13,115 bases of DNA from JADHUC01 sp964617665. Its GTDB lineage: Bacteria > Planctomycetota > Planctomycetia > Pirellulales > Pirellulaceae. The position numbers and the translations under genes are program-made. Below the pieces are notes generated by a model. The model was not told where the DNA came from, ran no database searches, and was given only the letters and a program-made list of their open reading frames with translations. The stretch is taken from the NCBI GenBank assembly GCA_964617665.1, contig CAZUAH010000388.1, positions 1 through 13,115 of the forward strand. The letters run 5' to 3'. Below, piece by piece: positions 1 through 7,123 of this stretch. Within the stretch, counting starts at the first letter, position 1. Each line of letters opens with the position of its first letter.

Positions 1-454
1 GTTCGGTCACTCCGAACGACGCTGAGACGGGAGGGCTAATTGACGCCTTACACCCCAGGAGCCTTGCGATGTCGGGTTGGGCCACTACGGTGCCAAGCAC
101 CAACGGGCTTCGGATCAATTCGATCTGGGTCTCGGCGAAGCTCCGCGAGTGATCCCGCGACTGAACCACGACAAACGGTGTGCTCTCCTTGATGCGCAAC
201 CAGGCCGACGCCTCGTACGTAGGTTTGTACGTAACGAATAGCAACGTCCCCATCACGGCGGCGAGGGTGAGTCCCAGCGGAACGGTCAACTTCCACCATT
301 TGCGCAGAGTATTAAGCACGAATGCGGGTTTAAGAGAACTGGTCGAATCGTCGCCGGATGGCCGGGTACTTCGTGGATACGAAGAACGACCGTTTGAATG
401 AGGAGCGCCAAAGGCGTCATTCGGATGTTGGGGGGTAATTGTGGTCTCGGACAT
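1..454 (-). CDS. Wzz/GNVR-type polysaccharide chain-length determinant, N-terminal part (partial)
   Basis: The reading frame opens at an ATG at 454 and runs without a stop off the left edge, giving 151 visible residues. The first 50 or so are polar and rich in Ser, Pro and Asn, as expected of a cytoplasmic N-terminus. They are followed by LRKWWKLTVPLG and a membrane segment at about residues 56-75. After it comes the pattern typical of the Wzz/GumC/tyrosine-autokinase periplasmic domain: YKPTYEASAWLRIKE, then FAETQIELIRSPLVLGTVV and, near the edge, SASFGVTE. Such inner-membrane proteins set the chain length of exported polysaccharide and often carry a C-terminal BY-kinase domain. Whether the kinase is present here cannot be seen. 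The gene is divergent from the acyltransferase at 800. Family assignment is firm; the exact subfamily is not. Confidence 0.8.
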   Translation of the reverse strand, partial: MSETTITPQHPNDAFGAPHSNGRSSYPRSTRPSGDDSTSSLKPAFVLNTLRKWWKLTVPLGLTLAAVMGTLLFVTYKPTYEASAWLRIKESTPFVVVQSRDHSRSFAETQIELIRSPLVLGTVVAQPDIARLLGCKASISPPVSASFGVTE

Positions 455-550
455 GCATTGCTCTTTCTGCTCTTGCGTAGACCTGCCGCGCATGGAAACA
501 GACGTTTTGCATCGCTATCTGAGCACAATCTGTACCGGAACGTTGGAGGC

Positions 551-565
551 TTTGCCTGAGGCAAA
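551..565. repeat. Inverted repeat TTTGCC-TGA-GGCAAA
   Basis: Perfect 6-bp arms around a 3-nt centre. It shares the TTGCC/GGCAA arm sequence with two further inverted repeats about 85 bp away (637-660), which suggests either a repeated operator half-site or a family of small RNA hairpins. The function is unknown. Confidence 0.5.
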
Positions 566-636
566 GAATGGCTACGGATATTCATGAGAACCGGTACGGC
601 CGAACCATTACGTCCGCGTTGTCTGAAACGACATGC

Positions 637-660
637 TGCCTGTAGGCAACGCACGTTGCC
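637..660. repeat. Two overlapping, mutually exclusive hairpins
   Basis: TGCCT-GT-AGGCA occupies 637-648, and GGCAACG-CA-CGTTGCC occupies 645-660. The GGCA at 645-648 is the right arm of the first and the left arm of the second, so a transcript could fold only one at a time. An A run follows on the plus strand, so a minus-strand transcript reads a T run just before the structure. This could be a leader switch for the Wzz-type gene or protein-binding half-sites. Only the symmetry is directly visible. Confidence 0.45.
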
Positions 661-799
661 AAAAAGCCGCACCTGTTTGCCCATCAGAAACCTGCCACGA
701 CGTCTCGCCTCACCTATGCCCCAGGCGTGCTATATTCTTAAGGAGGAGGACGTAAATCCCAATTTCGCCAGAATGGCCGTAGTCACCCCGGAGGAGTTG

Positions 800-1483
800 A
801 TGTCATTGCTCAAGTTGCTGAAGCCGGTTAGCTCATTGGTGTCCTACATCCAGTACAAGACGGATCGTCTGCGTCTGGCCCGATTGATTTCGCGCGGACT
901 GAAGGTCGGGAAGAATGTCTACATCATGGACAGAGTCAAGTTCGACTGGGGATATCCTTTCCTGATCGAAATCGGTGACAACTGCCGCATCTCGAGAGAC
1001 GTGCGGATTCTGGCCCACGATGCAACGCTTTTTCGCGACCTCGGTGTAAATCGAATTGCGCCCGTCAAGATCCTGGAAGGAAGCTTCATCGGGGCCTCTG
1101 CGACCATCCTGCCGGGCGTGACAATCGGACCGAGGGCCTTGGTTGCGGCCGGCTCGTTCGTGAACCGCGATATTGGCGAAAACGCAGTAGCGGCCGGGAA
1201 CCCCGCGAGGCCTTATGGCAAGTTTTCAGACATGCTGGAGAAGTACGCCGACATCGTAGAGGATAGTACGGTGTTCGATTTGGCTGAAATCGAGCAAGGT
1301 GTCATCAGCCCGACGGAAATGCGTGCGGCGGCGGAGAGGAAAGGGGTCGCATTCATTAGGGGGGTCCCGGGAAAAGATCCCTACTACGTCAACGCAGACT
1401 ATTCGCAGATGCGTGCCAACGCGATTGATGCTTATCAGAAGGTGAGGTCCCGGTCTGCGCCGGCGGAGGCAAGTGCGGTTTGA
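800..1483 (+). CDS. Hexapeptide-repeat (left-handed beta-helix) O-acyltransferase
   Basis: A 227-residue protein if started at ATG 800, which has GGAGG at 790-794 with 5-nt spacing. In-frame ATGs at 773 and 716 would add 9 or 28 residues. The isoleucine-rich hexad pattern of the LbH fold is clear at residues 37-62 and 90-135, for example FIGASATILPGVTIGPRAL and VAAGNPARPYG. A His-Asp pair at 73-74 (ILAHDAT) sits where the catalytic His of the maltose/galactoside and colanic-acid (WcaF-like) acetyltransferases lies. Those enzymes transfer an acetyl group from acetyl-CoA to a sugar hydroxyl in the cytoplasm. The C-terminal 80 residues have no repeat pattern and look like an appended helical tail. 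Given the Wza and Wzz genes nearby, acylation of an exopolysaccharide sugar is the likely role. The sugar is unknown. The gene is translationally coupled to the next one. Confidence 0.8.
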   Translation: MSLLKLLKPVSSLVSYIQYKTDRLRLARLISRGLKVGKNVYIMDRVKFDWGYPFLIEIGDNCRISRDVRILAHDATLFRDLGVNRIAPVKILEGSFIGASATILPGVTIGPRALVAAGSFVNRDIGENAVAAGNPARPYGKFSDMLEKYADIVEDSTVFDLAEIEQGVISPTEMRAAAERKGVAFIRGVPGKDPYYVNADYSQMRANAIDAYQKVRSRSAPAEASAV

Positions 1484-2364
1484 AGCGAAAGACGCCGAAC
1501 TGCGAACACGCTCCCACGGTACGCGAGACCATGACCGAACCACTTCCTACATCGCTGCGAAAGTCCCTTCGCCTGCTGTTCATCCATCATTCTTGTGGTG
1601 GGCAGTGGCTGGCGCCCGCGGGACCCGATTGCCATACGGATTGCATCTACAAGACCGCGGAAAACGGCGGCGGTCTGCGCGATCGTCTGACGGCCGAAGG
1701 CTACGACGTGCACGAGGCGTCGTATAACAGCCGAGTGGGCGGCAAAACGGACATTTTCGATTGGCCCGCCAAGTTCTGCAATCACATGGAGGAAGTGCTC
1801 GCATGCGACCATCAGGACGCGTTCTACGCGGATGCGCAACGGAACGATATCGTTGTGTTCAAATCGTGCTTTCCCAACAATGCGTTTGTCGGGCGGGGAC
1901 AACCTCCCGGTAATCCCAATGGGCCTGAGTTGACCGTCGAAAACGCAAAGGCTGCCTACCTGTGTCTGCTGAACCAGTTCCGCGGGTTCCCGAACGTCTT
2001 GTTTATCGCGGTCACCGCGCCGCCGCTTGCGCTGCCACGGCGTCCTTGGTACAAACGAATCGCCAGACGCATCCTGGGAAAACGCGACATACGATCCTCG
2101 GGGCCTCTCGCCCGCGAATTCAACAGTTGGCTCGCAGACTCCGATAACGGGTGGTTGAGTTCTTACGCCCACAAGAATGTGGCCGTATTTGACTTGTATG
2201 ACGCCCTCACCGACCGCGGCGAGTCCGATTTCTGCAAGTATCCAACAGGACGCCGAGGGGACGATAGCCACCCGAGTGCCAGGGGAAACAGCAAGGCTAC
2301 CCAAGCATTCCTTACATTTCTAAGACAGACTATCGAGCGCGCACATTCTGCAGATGGCCCGTAA
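1480..2364 (+). CDS. SGNH/GDSL-hydrolase-like protein, probable polysaccharide esterase or acyltransferase
   Basis: The TTG start at 1480 overlaps the previous stop (TTGA) and has GGAGG at 1465-1469. An ATG at 1531 without a ribosome site would remove 17 residues. The protein has no signal peptide or membrane helix. After a short basic lead comes a beta-strand ending in FIHHSCGGQW (about residues 34-43), where Ser38 occupies the block-I nucleophile position of SGNH enzymes. A second strand reads NDIVVFKSCFPNN (about 121-133, candidate block III Asn). Near the C-terminus GDDSHPSARGN gives the block-V Asp-x-x-His pair (about 261-264). The canonical GDS is replaced by HHS, so this is a divergent member. 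SGNH enzymes remove or transfer acyl groups on sugars, which fits the coupled acyltransferase. I am confident of the fold and unsure of the activity. Confidence 0.65.
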   Translation: MKRKTPNCEHAPTVRETMTEPLPTSLRKSLRLLFIHHSCGGQWLAPAGPDCHTDCIYKTAENGGGLRDRLTAEGYDVHEASYNSRVGGKTDIFDWPAKFCNHMEEVLACDHQDAFYADAQRNDIVVFKSCFPNNAFVGRGQPPGNPNGPELTVENAKAAYLCLLNQFRGFPNVLFIAVTAPPLALPRRPWYKRIARRILGKRDIRSSGPLAREFNSWLADSDNGWLSSYAHKNVAVFDLYDALTDRGESDFCKYPTGRRGDDSHPSARGNSKATQAFLTFLRQTIERAHSADGP

Positions 2365-2451
2365 TTCTCGGATGCAATCTGGTACGCGGACGAATGAGGT
2401 AGTCTCTTTCCGGCCCCGACAGCTCGACGAAGCTTGACCAGAAATGCCGTA

Positions 2452-2468
2452 TTCGAGTCGATCTCGAA
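2452..2468. terminator. Possible weak bidirectional stem-loop between convergent genes
   Basis: TTCGAG and CTCGAA form a perfect 6-bp stem with a TCGAT loop. It lies between the convergent ends of the SGNH-like gene (2364) and the membrane-protein gene (2482). There is no T tract on either side, so intrinsic termination would be weak. The position is the main argument. Confidence 0.25.
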
Positions 2469-2481
2469 GCGAATAGACGGG

Positions 2482-3276
2482 TCAAGTACTCAGCTGCTTG
2501 CCATATCGAGTTGTCGCCCTAGCGAACTCGTGCTTCATCTGGAAATCCAATAGGGCAAAGACAAAGAATGAGAAGGCTGCATAGAATTCGAACACCTCGT
2601 CATCCATTTGCGTGTAGTAGCCCCAAAGACTGAACGGATGGAATCCCAACGTGCCGAAACGGATTCCTAGGATAAGCCAGACCGTCAAGACTATCACGAA
2701 GGTAACGGTGGCGTAGAAGGTGACCACGGGCAGATCGTTCGCGCAGACAGAGTCTCTCAAACCCTTGCGGTTGCTCAGCAAAGCGGGATAGAAAAGGAAG
2801 AACGCGATGGTGATCAGAAGGAATGTATTTGCGAAGACACTAATGCTGCCGATATTGTGAAGAGTTGTTTCACCTTGCTTATTGATACTTGTTATGACCT
2901 CAGGTCCTTCAAAGCCGAGCAGCCGTTGTCCCCAGCTGATTTCTTCTCCGCAGCAGACAACAAAGAAGGCGATCAGAAGCAGATAGGCCATCTTTGAGCG
3001 AGTTGACTTCGGTCTCGTGAGGATCAGAGTCGCTAATGCAGCAATGGCAGCTAACAGCCAAAACATAGCCGATGCGTATTCCAAGAGCCCATCCTCGTCT
3101 ATCAGCCCGTGAAAGTAGAATTCGGGGCTGTACGACGCTGCCACGAACACTATGCCCGTGCCGAGGGTGAAGAGAACCAAAGGTATGCCGAGGCTCTTTT
3201 TTCCAGAAGAATGCGGATCCTTTCTACTGGCCCAAATACCGCTGAATCCTGACCTTATCATTCTGATTACGTTCAT
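2482..3276 (-). CDS. Polytopic membrane protein of unknown function with GEEISWGQR motif
   Basis: A 264-residue protein starting at ATG 3276, preceded by GGGGAAG at good spacing. Hydrophobic segments at about 30-48, 66-86, 95-110, 145-165, 183-204 and 230-245 predict six membrane helices. Charged residues cluster at helix ends in a pattern that looks functional: GEEISWGQRLLGFEGPE at 110-126, NKQGETTLHN at 132-141, and DDEVFEFY at 225-232. I recall similar E-E-x-S-W-G-Q-R/LHN motifs in uncharacterised bacterial membrane proteins but cannot name a family or activity. Conserved acidic, His and Arg residues at a membrane face would fit an enzyme or transporter acting on a lipid or glycan. It lies downstream of the Wza-like gene on the same strand, separated by about 390 bp and a probable terminator. 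Base composition looks visibly more AT-rich than its neighbours, a possible sign of separate origin. Confidence 0.75.
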   Translation of the reverse strand: MNVIRMIRSGFSGIWASRKDPHSSGKKSLGIPLVLFTLGTGIVFVAASYSPEFYFHGLIDEDGLLEYASAMFWLLAAIAALATLILTRPKSTRSKMAYLLLIAFFVVCCGEEISWGQRLLGFEGPEVITSINKQGETTLHNIGSISVFANTFLLITIAFFLFYPALLSNRKGLRDSVCANDLPVVTFYATVTFVIVLTVWLILGIRFGTLGFHPFSLWGYYTQMDDEVFEFYAAFSFFVFALLDFQMKHEFARATTRYGKQLST

Positions 3277-3650
3277 CTACTTCCCCGATCAGATAGAGGG
3301 TACGGTTCTCTCTTCAGCCGTCGACCGAAATCGTGCCACGGGTGCTGCCGAATTGCCGCGATCAAGGGATTGTGCACGATCCATGCCACAACTGATCCGT
3401 ATCGCACTGCTTTCCAGATTGACATGCAACTTCGGAAGAACCGATACATTCAGCCCCTACAGGCAAGCGGCTATCGATGGCTGTGCTGCTTTTGCACGAC
3501 GTGTGTTGCAGAAAATCTACGCGCGGCGCCTCCAGTACGTGTCGGCAGAGCAGGACGCGGCGCTTTCGCCCACAGTGCCCCGTACGATGGGCAGATACCT
3601 GCAACGTCCGCTCTCGACGAGCTTGGGACGACAGGTCATTCCCTGGAAAG
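3277..3650. other. Gene-free stretch between the membrane-protein gene and the Wza-like gene
   Basis: Several frames stay open for 80-110 codons here on both strands, but none has a good ribosome site. Their products are Cys-, Arg- and Ser-rich without periodic hydrophobicity or any motif I recognise. I read the stretch as non-coding. It should contain the promoter of the minus-strand membrane-protein gene. No clear promoter boxes were found. Confidence 0.5.
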
Positions 3651-3666
3651 GCTGGGCACGCCCAGC
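3651..3666 (-). terminator. Probable intrinsic terminator of the Wza-like gene
   Basis: Read on the minus strand, the stop TAG runs straight into GCTGGG-CGTG-CCCAGC followed by CTTTCC. This is a GC-rich perfect 6-bp stem with a tetraloop and a short pyrimidine tail. The position directly at the stop codon supports a transcript end, though the T run is poor. Confidence 0.45.
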
Positions 3667-4745
3667 TAGAACGTCGATCGCGGGTTCCCACCACCGCGCA
3701 GTACCGGACCCGATAGTCGGGTCGCCGTGCCGGTGCCCAACAGCAGGAATCCCATCACGCGTTCCAGGGGTGCCGTCAGTTTGGCGATGGTCGTGTCGAA
3801 TGCCACCATCTTGTCTTCGGCCACGAAGACGCGATCGCCCGGTAGGATCTGGTAGTTCGTGTCGTGCGAGCCTTGAGCGGTGATCGCTTCCCAGGACACG
3901 GGGAGTGTATGGGTTCTTCCGGGCTCGTGCGTTGGACGAGCAATCCAGATCTTTTTCGACGAGACTTCTTCTAGGCCGTTGATGTGGGAAATGGCATCTA
4001 ATACGGTCTCGTTGCCAGTAACGGGCAGACGGTAGACGCCGTCGCCCAGGCCTGCGCCTTGCATGATGATGTAGTACACCTTGCTGTTGTACGCAAACAC
4101 ATCGACCGAGACTTCCGGGTCTTCGAGGAATTGCGACAGGTGCATTTCGATCGCCCGCTTCGCATCGGCGACTGTCTGCCCCACGACGGATACATTGCCA
4201 TAGCTTCCCAGCGTCACGGTGCCATCGGGGCCCACAAGGTGCTCGCCCGATATTTGTTCTCTTCCGGCGACGGCGGCTAGGCTGACCGACACGACCGGAT
4301 CGCGCAGGTATTGCCGAAGGTGGTCTCGGATGGCCAATTCAGCATCGCTAACCGACTTCCCAGTGACTTTGACCGCCCCGTAACGCAGCCCTAGATCAAT
4401 CAGGCCACCCGGTTGCACCAAGAATACACCGGCAATCGGAGCGTCGGGCAAGGTTCCCCACGCCTGAATGTGAATCGAATCCAGTGTTCGCAAATGGTAC
4501 GGTGGCCGCGGCACCACGTGGATCGCGTCGATCCGGAGTATATCGGGCGGTTCGATCACGTATTCCGGCAAAGTGGTCTTACACATCTCACGTGGCATGC
4601 CGCCATACTGCATCTCCACTGGCATGGGGCCAGGCTGCTTGGGAAAACTGTGGCAGCCGCTGGCGGTCAGGATCAAGCCCAATACCACGAGGCTCAGCAG
4701 AGTACTTGATGTGAAACGAAGGCAGTTCATTGATGATGCCGCCAT
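3666..4745 (-). CDS. Wza/GumB-type outer-membrane polysaccharide export lipoprotein
   Basis: A 359-residue protein from ATG 4745; ATG 4730 would remove five residues. A lipoprotein signal is clear: basic start, hydrophobic core, then LTASGC with the lipid-bearing Cys at 31. Two tandem polysaccharide-export modules follow at about 106-155 and 167-217. Each carries the L-V-x-P-x-G ... G-x-S/T-V-x-D-A ... L-x-D-P-x-V-S-V pattern. An SLBB domain lies at about 224-257 and ILPGDRVFV at 300-308, the usual end of this family. Residues 322-343 are hydrophobic and may be the amphipathic outer-membrane helix seen in Wza. Such proteins form the exit channel for capsule or exopolysaccharide and work with Wzz-type proteins like the one at 1-454. 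The signature YVIEPPDILRIDAI (62-75) is repeated imperfectly as a second D-x-I stretch, a style common in planctomycetes. Confidence 0.9.
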   Translation of the reverse strand: MAASSMNCLRFTSSTLLSLVVLGLILTASGCHSFPKQPGPMPVEMQYGGMPREMCKTTLPEYVIEPPDILRIDAIHVVPRPPYHLRTLDSIHIQAWGTLPDAPIAGVFLVQPGGLIDLGLRYGAVKVTGKSVSDAELAIRDHLRQYLRDPVVSVSLAAVAGREQISGEHLVGPDGTVTLGSYGNVSVVGQTVADAKRAIEMHLSQFLEDPEVSVDVFAYNSKVYYIIMQGAGLGDGVYRLPVTGNETVLDAISHINGLEEVSSKKIWIARPTHEPGRTHTLPVSWEAITAQGSHDTNYQILPGDRVFVAEDKMVAFDTTIAKLTAPLERVMGFLLLGTGTATRLSGPVLRGGGNPRSTF

Positions 4746-5086
4746 TCCTCTTGAGCGATCTCAGAGCAGGTAGATACCGTACATGCCTCAATATCGGCTC
4801 GACTGTTCTCATCACTTCCACCAGAACGTGCCATACGACTCATACCGCACACGAGAAAGCGGAACGATCGCGACAACCGATACGACCGGTACAAACTGAG
4901 CTGATTGATACGCACGCAATTCGTTTGAGTGCGTCATGTCGATTGGGAGTTCTTCAAACGAGATTTCGCTATCTTGGCCAACCCGAAAGGTCGCCCCCAT
5001 TTAGTTGCAGGCTATGTTCCAATACCGGGGCGTTTGCGCGCAGAGCCCCAACCTCACATACCCGCAGCATAGCGAAGCCAACACGA
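4746..5086. promoter_or_regulatory. Divergent intergenic region between the Wza-like gene and the asnB operon
   Basis: About 340 bp separate the two divergent starts, so promoters for the export gene and for the four-gene operon should lie here. A plus-strand frame is open from 4730 into asnB but is non-coding by appearance, because the true asnB start is fixed by its catalytic Cys. The region contains an 8-bp inverted repeat, TCGTTTGA (4921-4928) and TCAAACGA (4954-4961), with 25 nt between arms. ACGCAC (4910-4915) and GTGCGT (4929-4934) form a second pair interleaved with it. No confident -35/-10 pair was seen. Confidence 0.45.
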
Positions 5087-7117
5087 ATGTGCGGTATAGC
5101 CGGATTCCTTAATCCCGAAGCCGAACCTGCCAGCAAAACGTTGCTGGAACGCATGATTGCGCCCCTTCGGCACCGCGGACCTGACGCCAATGGCGTCTTC
5201 GTCGACGGGCCGGCGGGCCTCGCTCATGCCCGGCTGAGCATCATCGACCTGGACGGCGGCCGCCAGCCCATGCCGAACGAGGATCATTCGATTTGGGTAA
5301 CATTCAACGGCGAGATCTTCAACTATCTGGAACTTCGAGAAACGCTCCAGCAGAAAGGCCATCGTTTCGCTACCCGGTCCGACACCGAAGTGATCGTGCA
5401 TGCGTACGAGGAATTCGGCGACCGATGCGTCGAGCACTTCAACGGACAATGGTCGCTGGCCATTTGGGACCGTCCGCGTCGTCGCATGTTTCTGTCACGC
5501 GATCGACTGGGCATTCGGCCACTTTACTACACGTTCGCTGGAGGGAGATTTCTTTTCGCGTCGGAGGTCAAGTCGCTTTTTGTGGATCCCGACGTTCCGC
5601 GAAGTATCGACCCGCGGGGACTGAATCAACTGTTTACGTTTTGGTCGCCCCTGCCGCCTACAACTGTGTTTGAAGGCATATCCGAACTCCCGCCCGCTCA
5701 CAACCTGATCGTCGAAGACGGCCGGTTGCATGTCGAACGATATTGGCAACTCGAATACGATCCAACACCGATAGACGAACGGCAGTGTGCCGAGCAACTG
5801 CTCGAACTGCTCTTCAACGCCACACGACTCCGACTCCGCTCGGACGTACCCGTGGGCGCGTATCTCAGCGGCGGGTTGGATTCCACCGTGACCACGGCGT
5901 TGGTGAAACAAGCCACCGACGCTCATCTGCGAACGTTCTCGATCACGTTCGAAGATGACGAGTTCGACGAAAGCGAACATCAACAAGAGGCCGTCAAGAC
6001 GCTCGGCACGGATCATCAGTCGATCCGCTGCACCTCTGCAGACATCGGGCGCGTGTTCCCCGACGTGATCTGGCATACCGAACGACCTGTGCTGCGCACA
6101 GCACCAGCGCCGCTGTACCTGCTGTCCGGCTTGGTCCACGACGAAGGCTACAAGGTCGTGGTGACGGGCGAAGGCGCGGATGAAATGCTGGGCGGCTACG
6201 ACATTTTCAAAGAAGCCAAGGTCCGACGATTCTGGGCGGCTCAACCAGATTCGGCCTTCCGCGCGCAACTACTGGAGAAGTTGTATCCGTACATGCCCAA
6301 CCTTCGGGCACAGTCGCTTGCTTATCGCAAAGCGTTCTTCCACGTGCGCCCCGAGGACTTGGCTAACCCGTTTTTCTCGCACCTGCCGCGTTGGGAACTG
6401 ACATCATGGTTGAAGCGTTTCTTCTCGGACGATTTGAAATCGCAACTTGCCGACCACGATCCCTACACCGAGTTTCTGAAGCGATTGCCGGACGCCTATG
6501 GTGACTGGCACCCGTTCTGTCAGGCCCAGTATCTAGAAACGACGACGCTGCTGCCGGGCTACATCCTCTCGTCGCAGGGCGATCGTGTCGCCATGGCAGG
6601 TTCGGTGGAAGGCCGCTTTCCATTCTTGGATCACCGTCTAGCGGAGATGGCCGCGAGAATGCCAGTGCGATGGAAGATGAAAGGGCTGAACGAAAAGTAC
6701 ATCCTAAAGCAAGCGGCAGGGCACATGATCCCTGATTCGATTGTCGCTCGCAACAAGCAGCCCTATCGTGCCCCGGACGCAAAGAGCTTCTTTGCCAGCG
6801 GCAACGGGGCGCCGCAGCACGAGTTCGTGGACGCGCTGTTGTGCCCCGATCGAATCAGAGATGATGGCGTTTTTGATCCTAAAGCCGTCGAGCGACTTGT
6901 CGCCAAAGCCCGAAAAGGTCGCGTCATTGGGATCAAAGACAATATGACCCTGGTCGGGATTCTATCGACGCAACTGGTTATCGAGCAGTTCATCAGGAGC
7001 TCTGACGCTAGACCTGCCGATACGGCGGCAGCTTCGGCCACCGGCCAATTGCCGTCGCCACAAGAGCTTGGCGACGCCGACTATACCTTTCCCGTCTATC
7101 AACCTTCTGAGGAGTAG
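5087..7117 (+). CDS. asnB: AsnB-type glutamine-hydrolysing asparagine synthetase / amidotransferase
   Basis: The start is set at ATG 5087 because class II glutamine amidotransferases need Cys at position 2, and the protein begins MCGIAGF. The 676-residue product has a complete glutaminase half with RHRGPD, RLSIIDL, NGE at 74-76 and SDTE. An ATP-pyrophosphatase half follows, with the PPi loop SGGLDS at 261-266 and GEGADE at 361-366. The conserved EGRFPFLDHRL lies further on. Ammonia from glutamine is channelled to an acyl-adenylate. In primary metabolism this is aspartate to asparagine. Paralogues of this larger type act in exopolysaccharide and natural-product clusters on other acids or sugars. 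The last 40 or so residues are a low-complexity tail. The gene heads an operon with a carrier protein six bases downstream, which argues against a simple housekeeping role. The fold and both active sites are clear; the acceptor is not. Confidence 0.92.
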   Translation: MCGIAGFLNPEAEPASKTLLERMIAPLRHRGPDANGVFVDGPAGLAHARLSIIDLDGGRQPMPNEDHSIWVTFNGEIFNYLELRETLQQKGHRFATRSDTEVIVHAYEEFGDRCVEHFNGQWSLAIWDRPRRRMFLSRDRLGIRPLYYTFAGGRFLFASEVKSLFVDPDVPRSIDPRGLNQLFTFWSPLPPTTVFEGISELPPAHNLIVEDGRLHVERYWQLEYDPTPIDERQCAEQLLELLFNATRLRLRSDVPVGAYLSGGLDSTVTTALVKQATDAHLRTFSITFEDDEFDESEHQQEAVKTLGTDHQSIRCTSADIGRVFPDVIWHTERPVLRTAPAPLYLLSGLVHDEGYKVVVTGEGADEMLGGYDIFKEAKVRRFWAAQPDSAFRAQLLEKLYPYMPNLRAQSLAYRKAFFHVRPEDLANPFFSHLPRWELTSWLKRFFSDDLKSQLADHDPYTEFLKRLPDAYGDWHPFCQAQYLETTTLLPGYILSSQGDRVAMAGSVEGRFPFLDHRLAEMAARMPVRWKMKGLNEKYILKQAAGHMIPDSIVARNKQPYRAPDAKSFFASGNGAPQHEFVDALLCPDRIRDDGVFDPKAVERLVAKARKGRVIGIKDNMTLVGILSTQLVIEQFIRSSDARPADTAAASATGQLPSPQELGDADYTFPVYQPSEE

Positions 7118-7123
7118 AACACG

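Larger units (their letters stand above)
455..799. promoter_or_regulatory. Divergent intergenic region between the Wzz-type gene and the acyltransferase
   Basis: About 345 bp lie between two divergent starts and should hold promoters for both directions. No convincing paired -35/-10 elements were found; TATATT at about 731-736 is a possible -10 for the plus-strand gene. A strong AGGAGGAGGA purine run at 741-750 is followed by no usable start codon within 12 nt. It therefore either serves the in-frame ATG at 773, at unusually long spacing, or is not a ribosome site for this gene. The region also holds the inverted repeats listed separately. Frames that read through it in either direction show no recognisable protein. 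Confidence 0.45.

Noticed and set aside
1..48. Possible frameshift in the Wzz-type gene near the left edge
   Set aside because: The frame stays open, and SASFGVTE near the edge still fits the family pattern, so no disruption needs to be assumed.
1435..2304. Minus-strand frame of 289 codons
   Set aside because: Antisense shadow of the SGNH-like gene, which has clear block I and V motifs on the plus strand.
3362..3694. Overlapping open frames of 80-110 codons in the gene-free stretch
   Set aside because: No ribosome site, no recognisable motif, and frames on both strands are equally open, as expected by chance at this GC.
3152..3883. Plus-strand open frame of 243 codons
   Set aside because: It runs antisense through the ends of two well-supported minus-strand genes, is rich in Arg, Pro and Ser, and has no motif or ribosome site.
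4730..5086. Plus-strand extension of the asnB frame giving a 795-residue protein
   Set aside because: The glutaminase needs Cys directly after the initiator Met, which fixes the start at 5087. The extension also overlaps the Wza-like gene start and has no protein-like pattern.
5495..6268. Minus-strand frame of 257 codons
   Set aside because: Antisense shadow of asnB.
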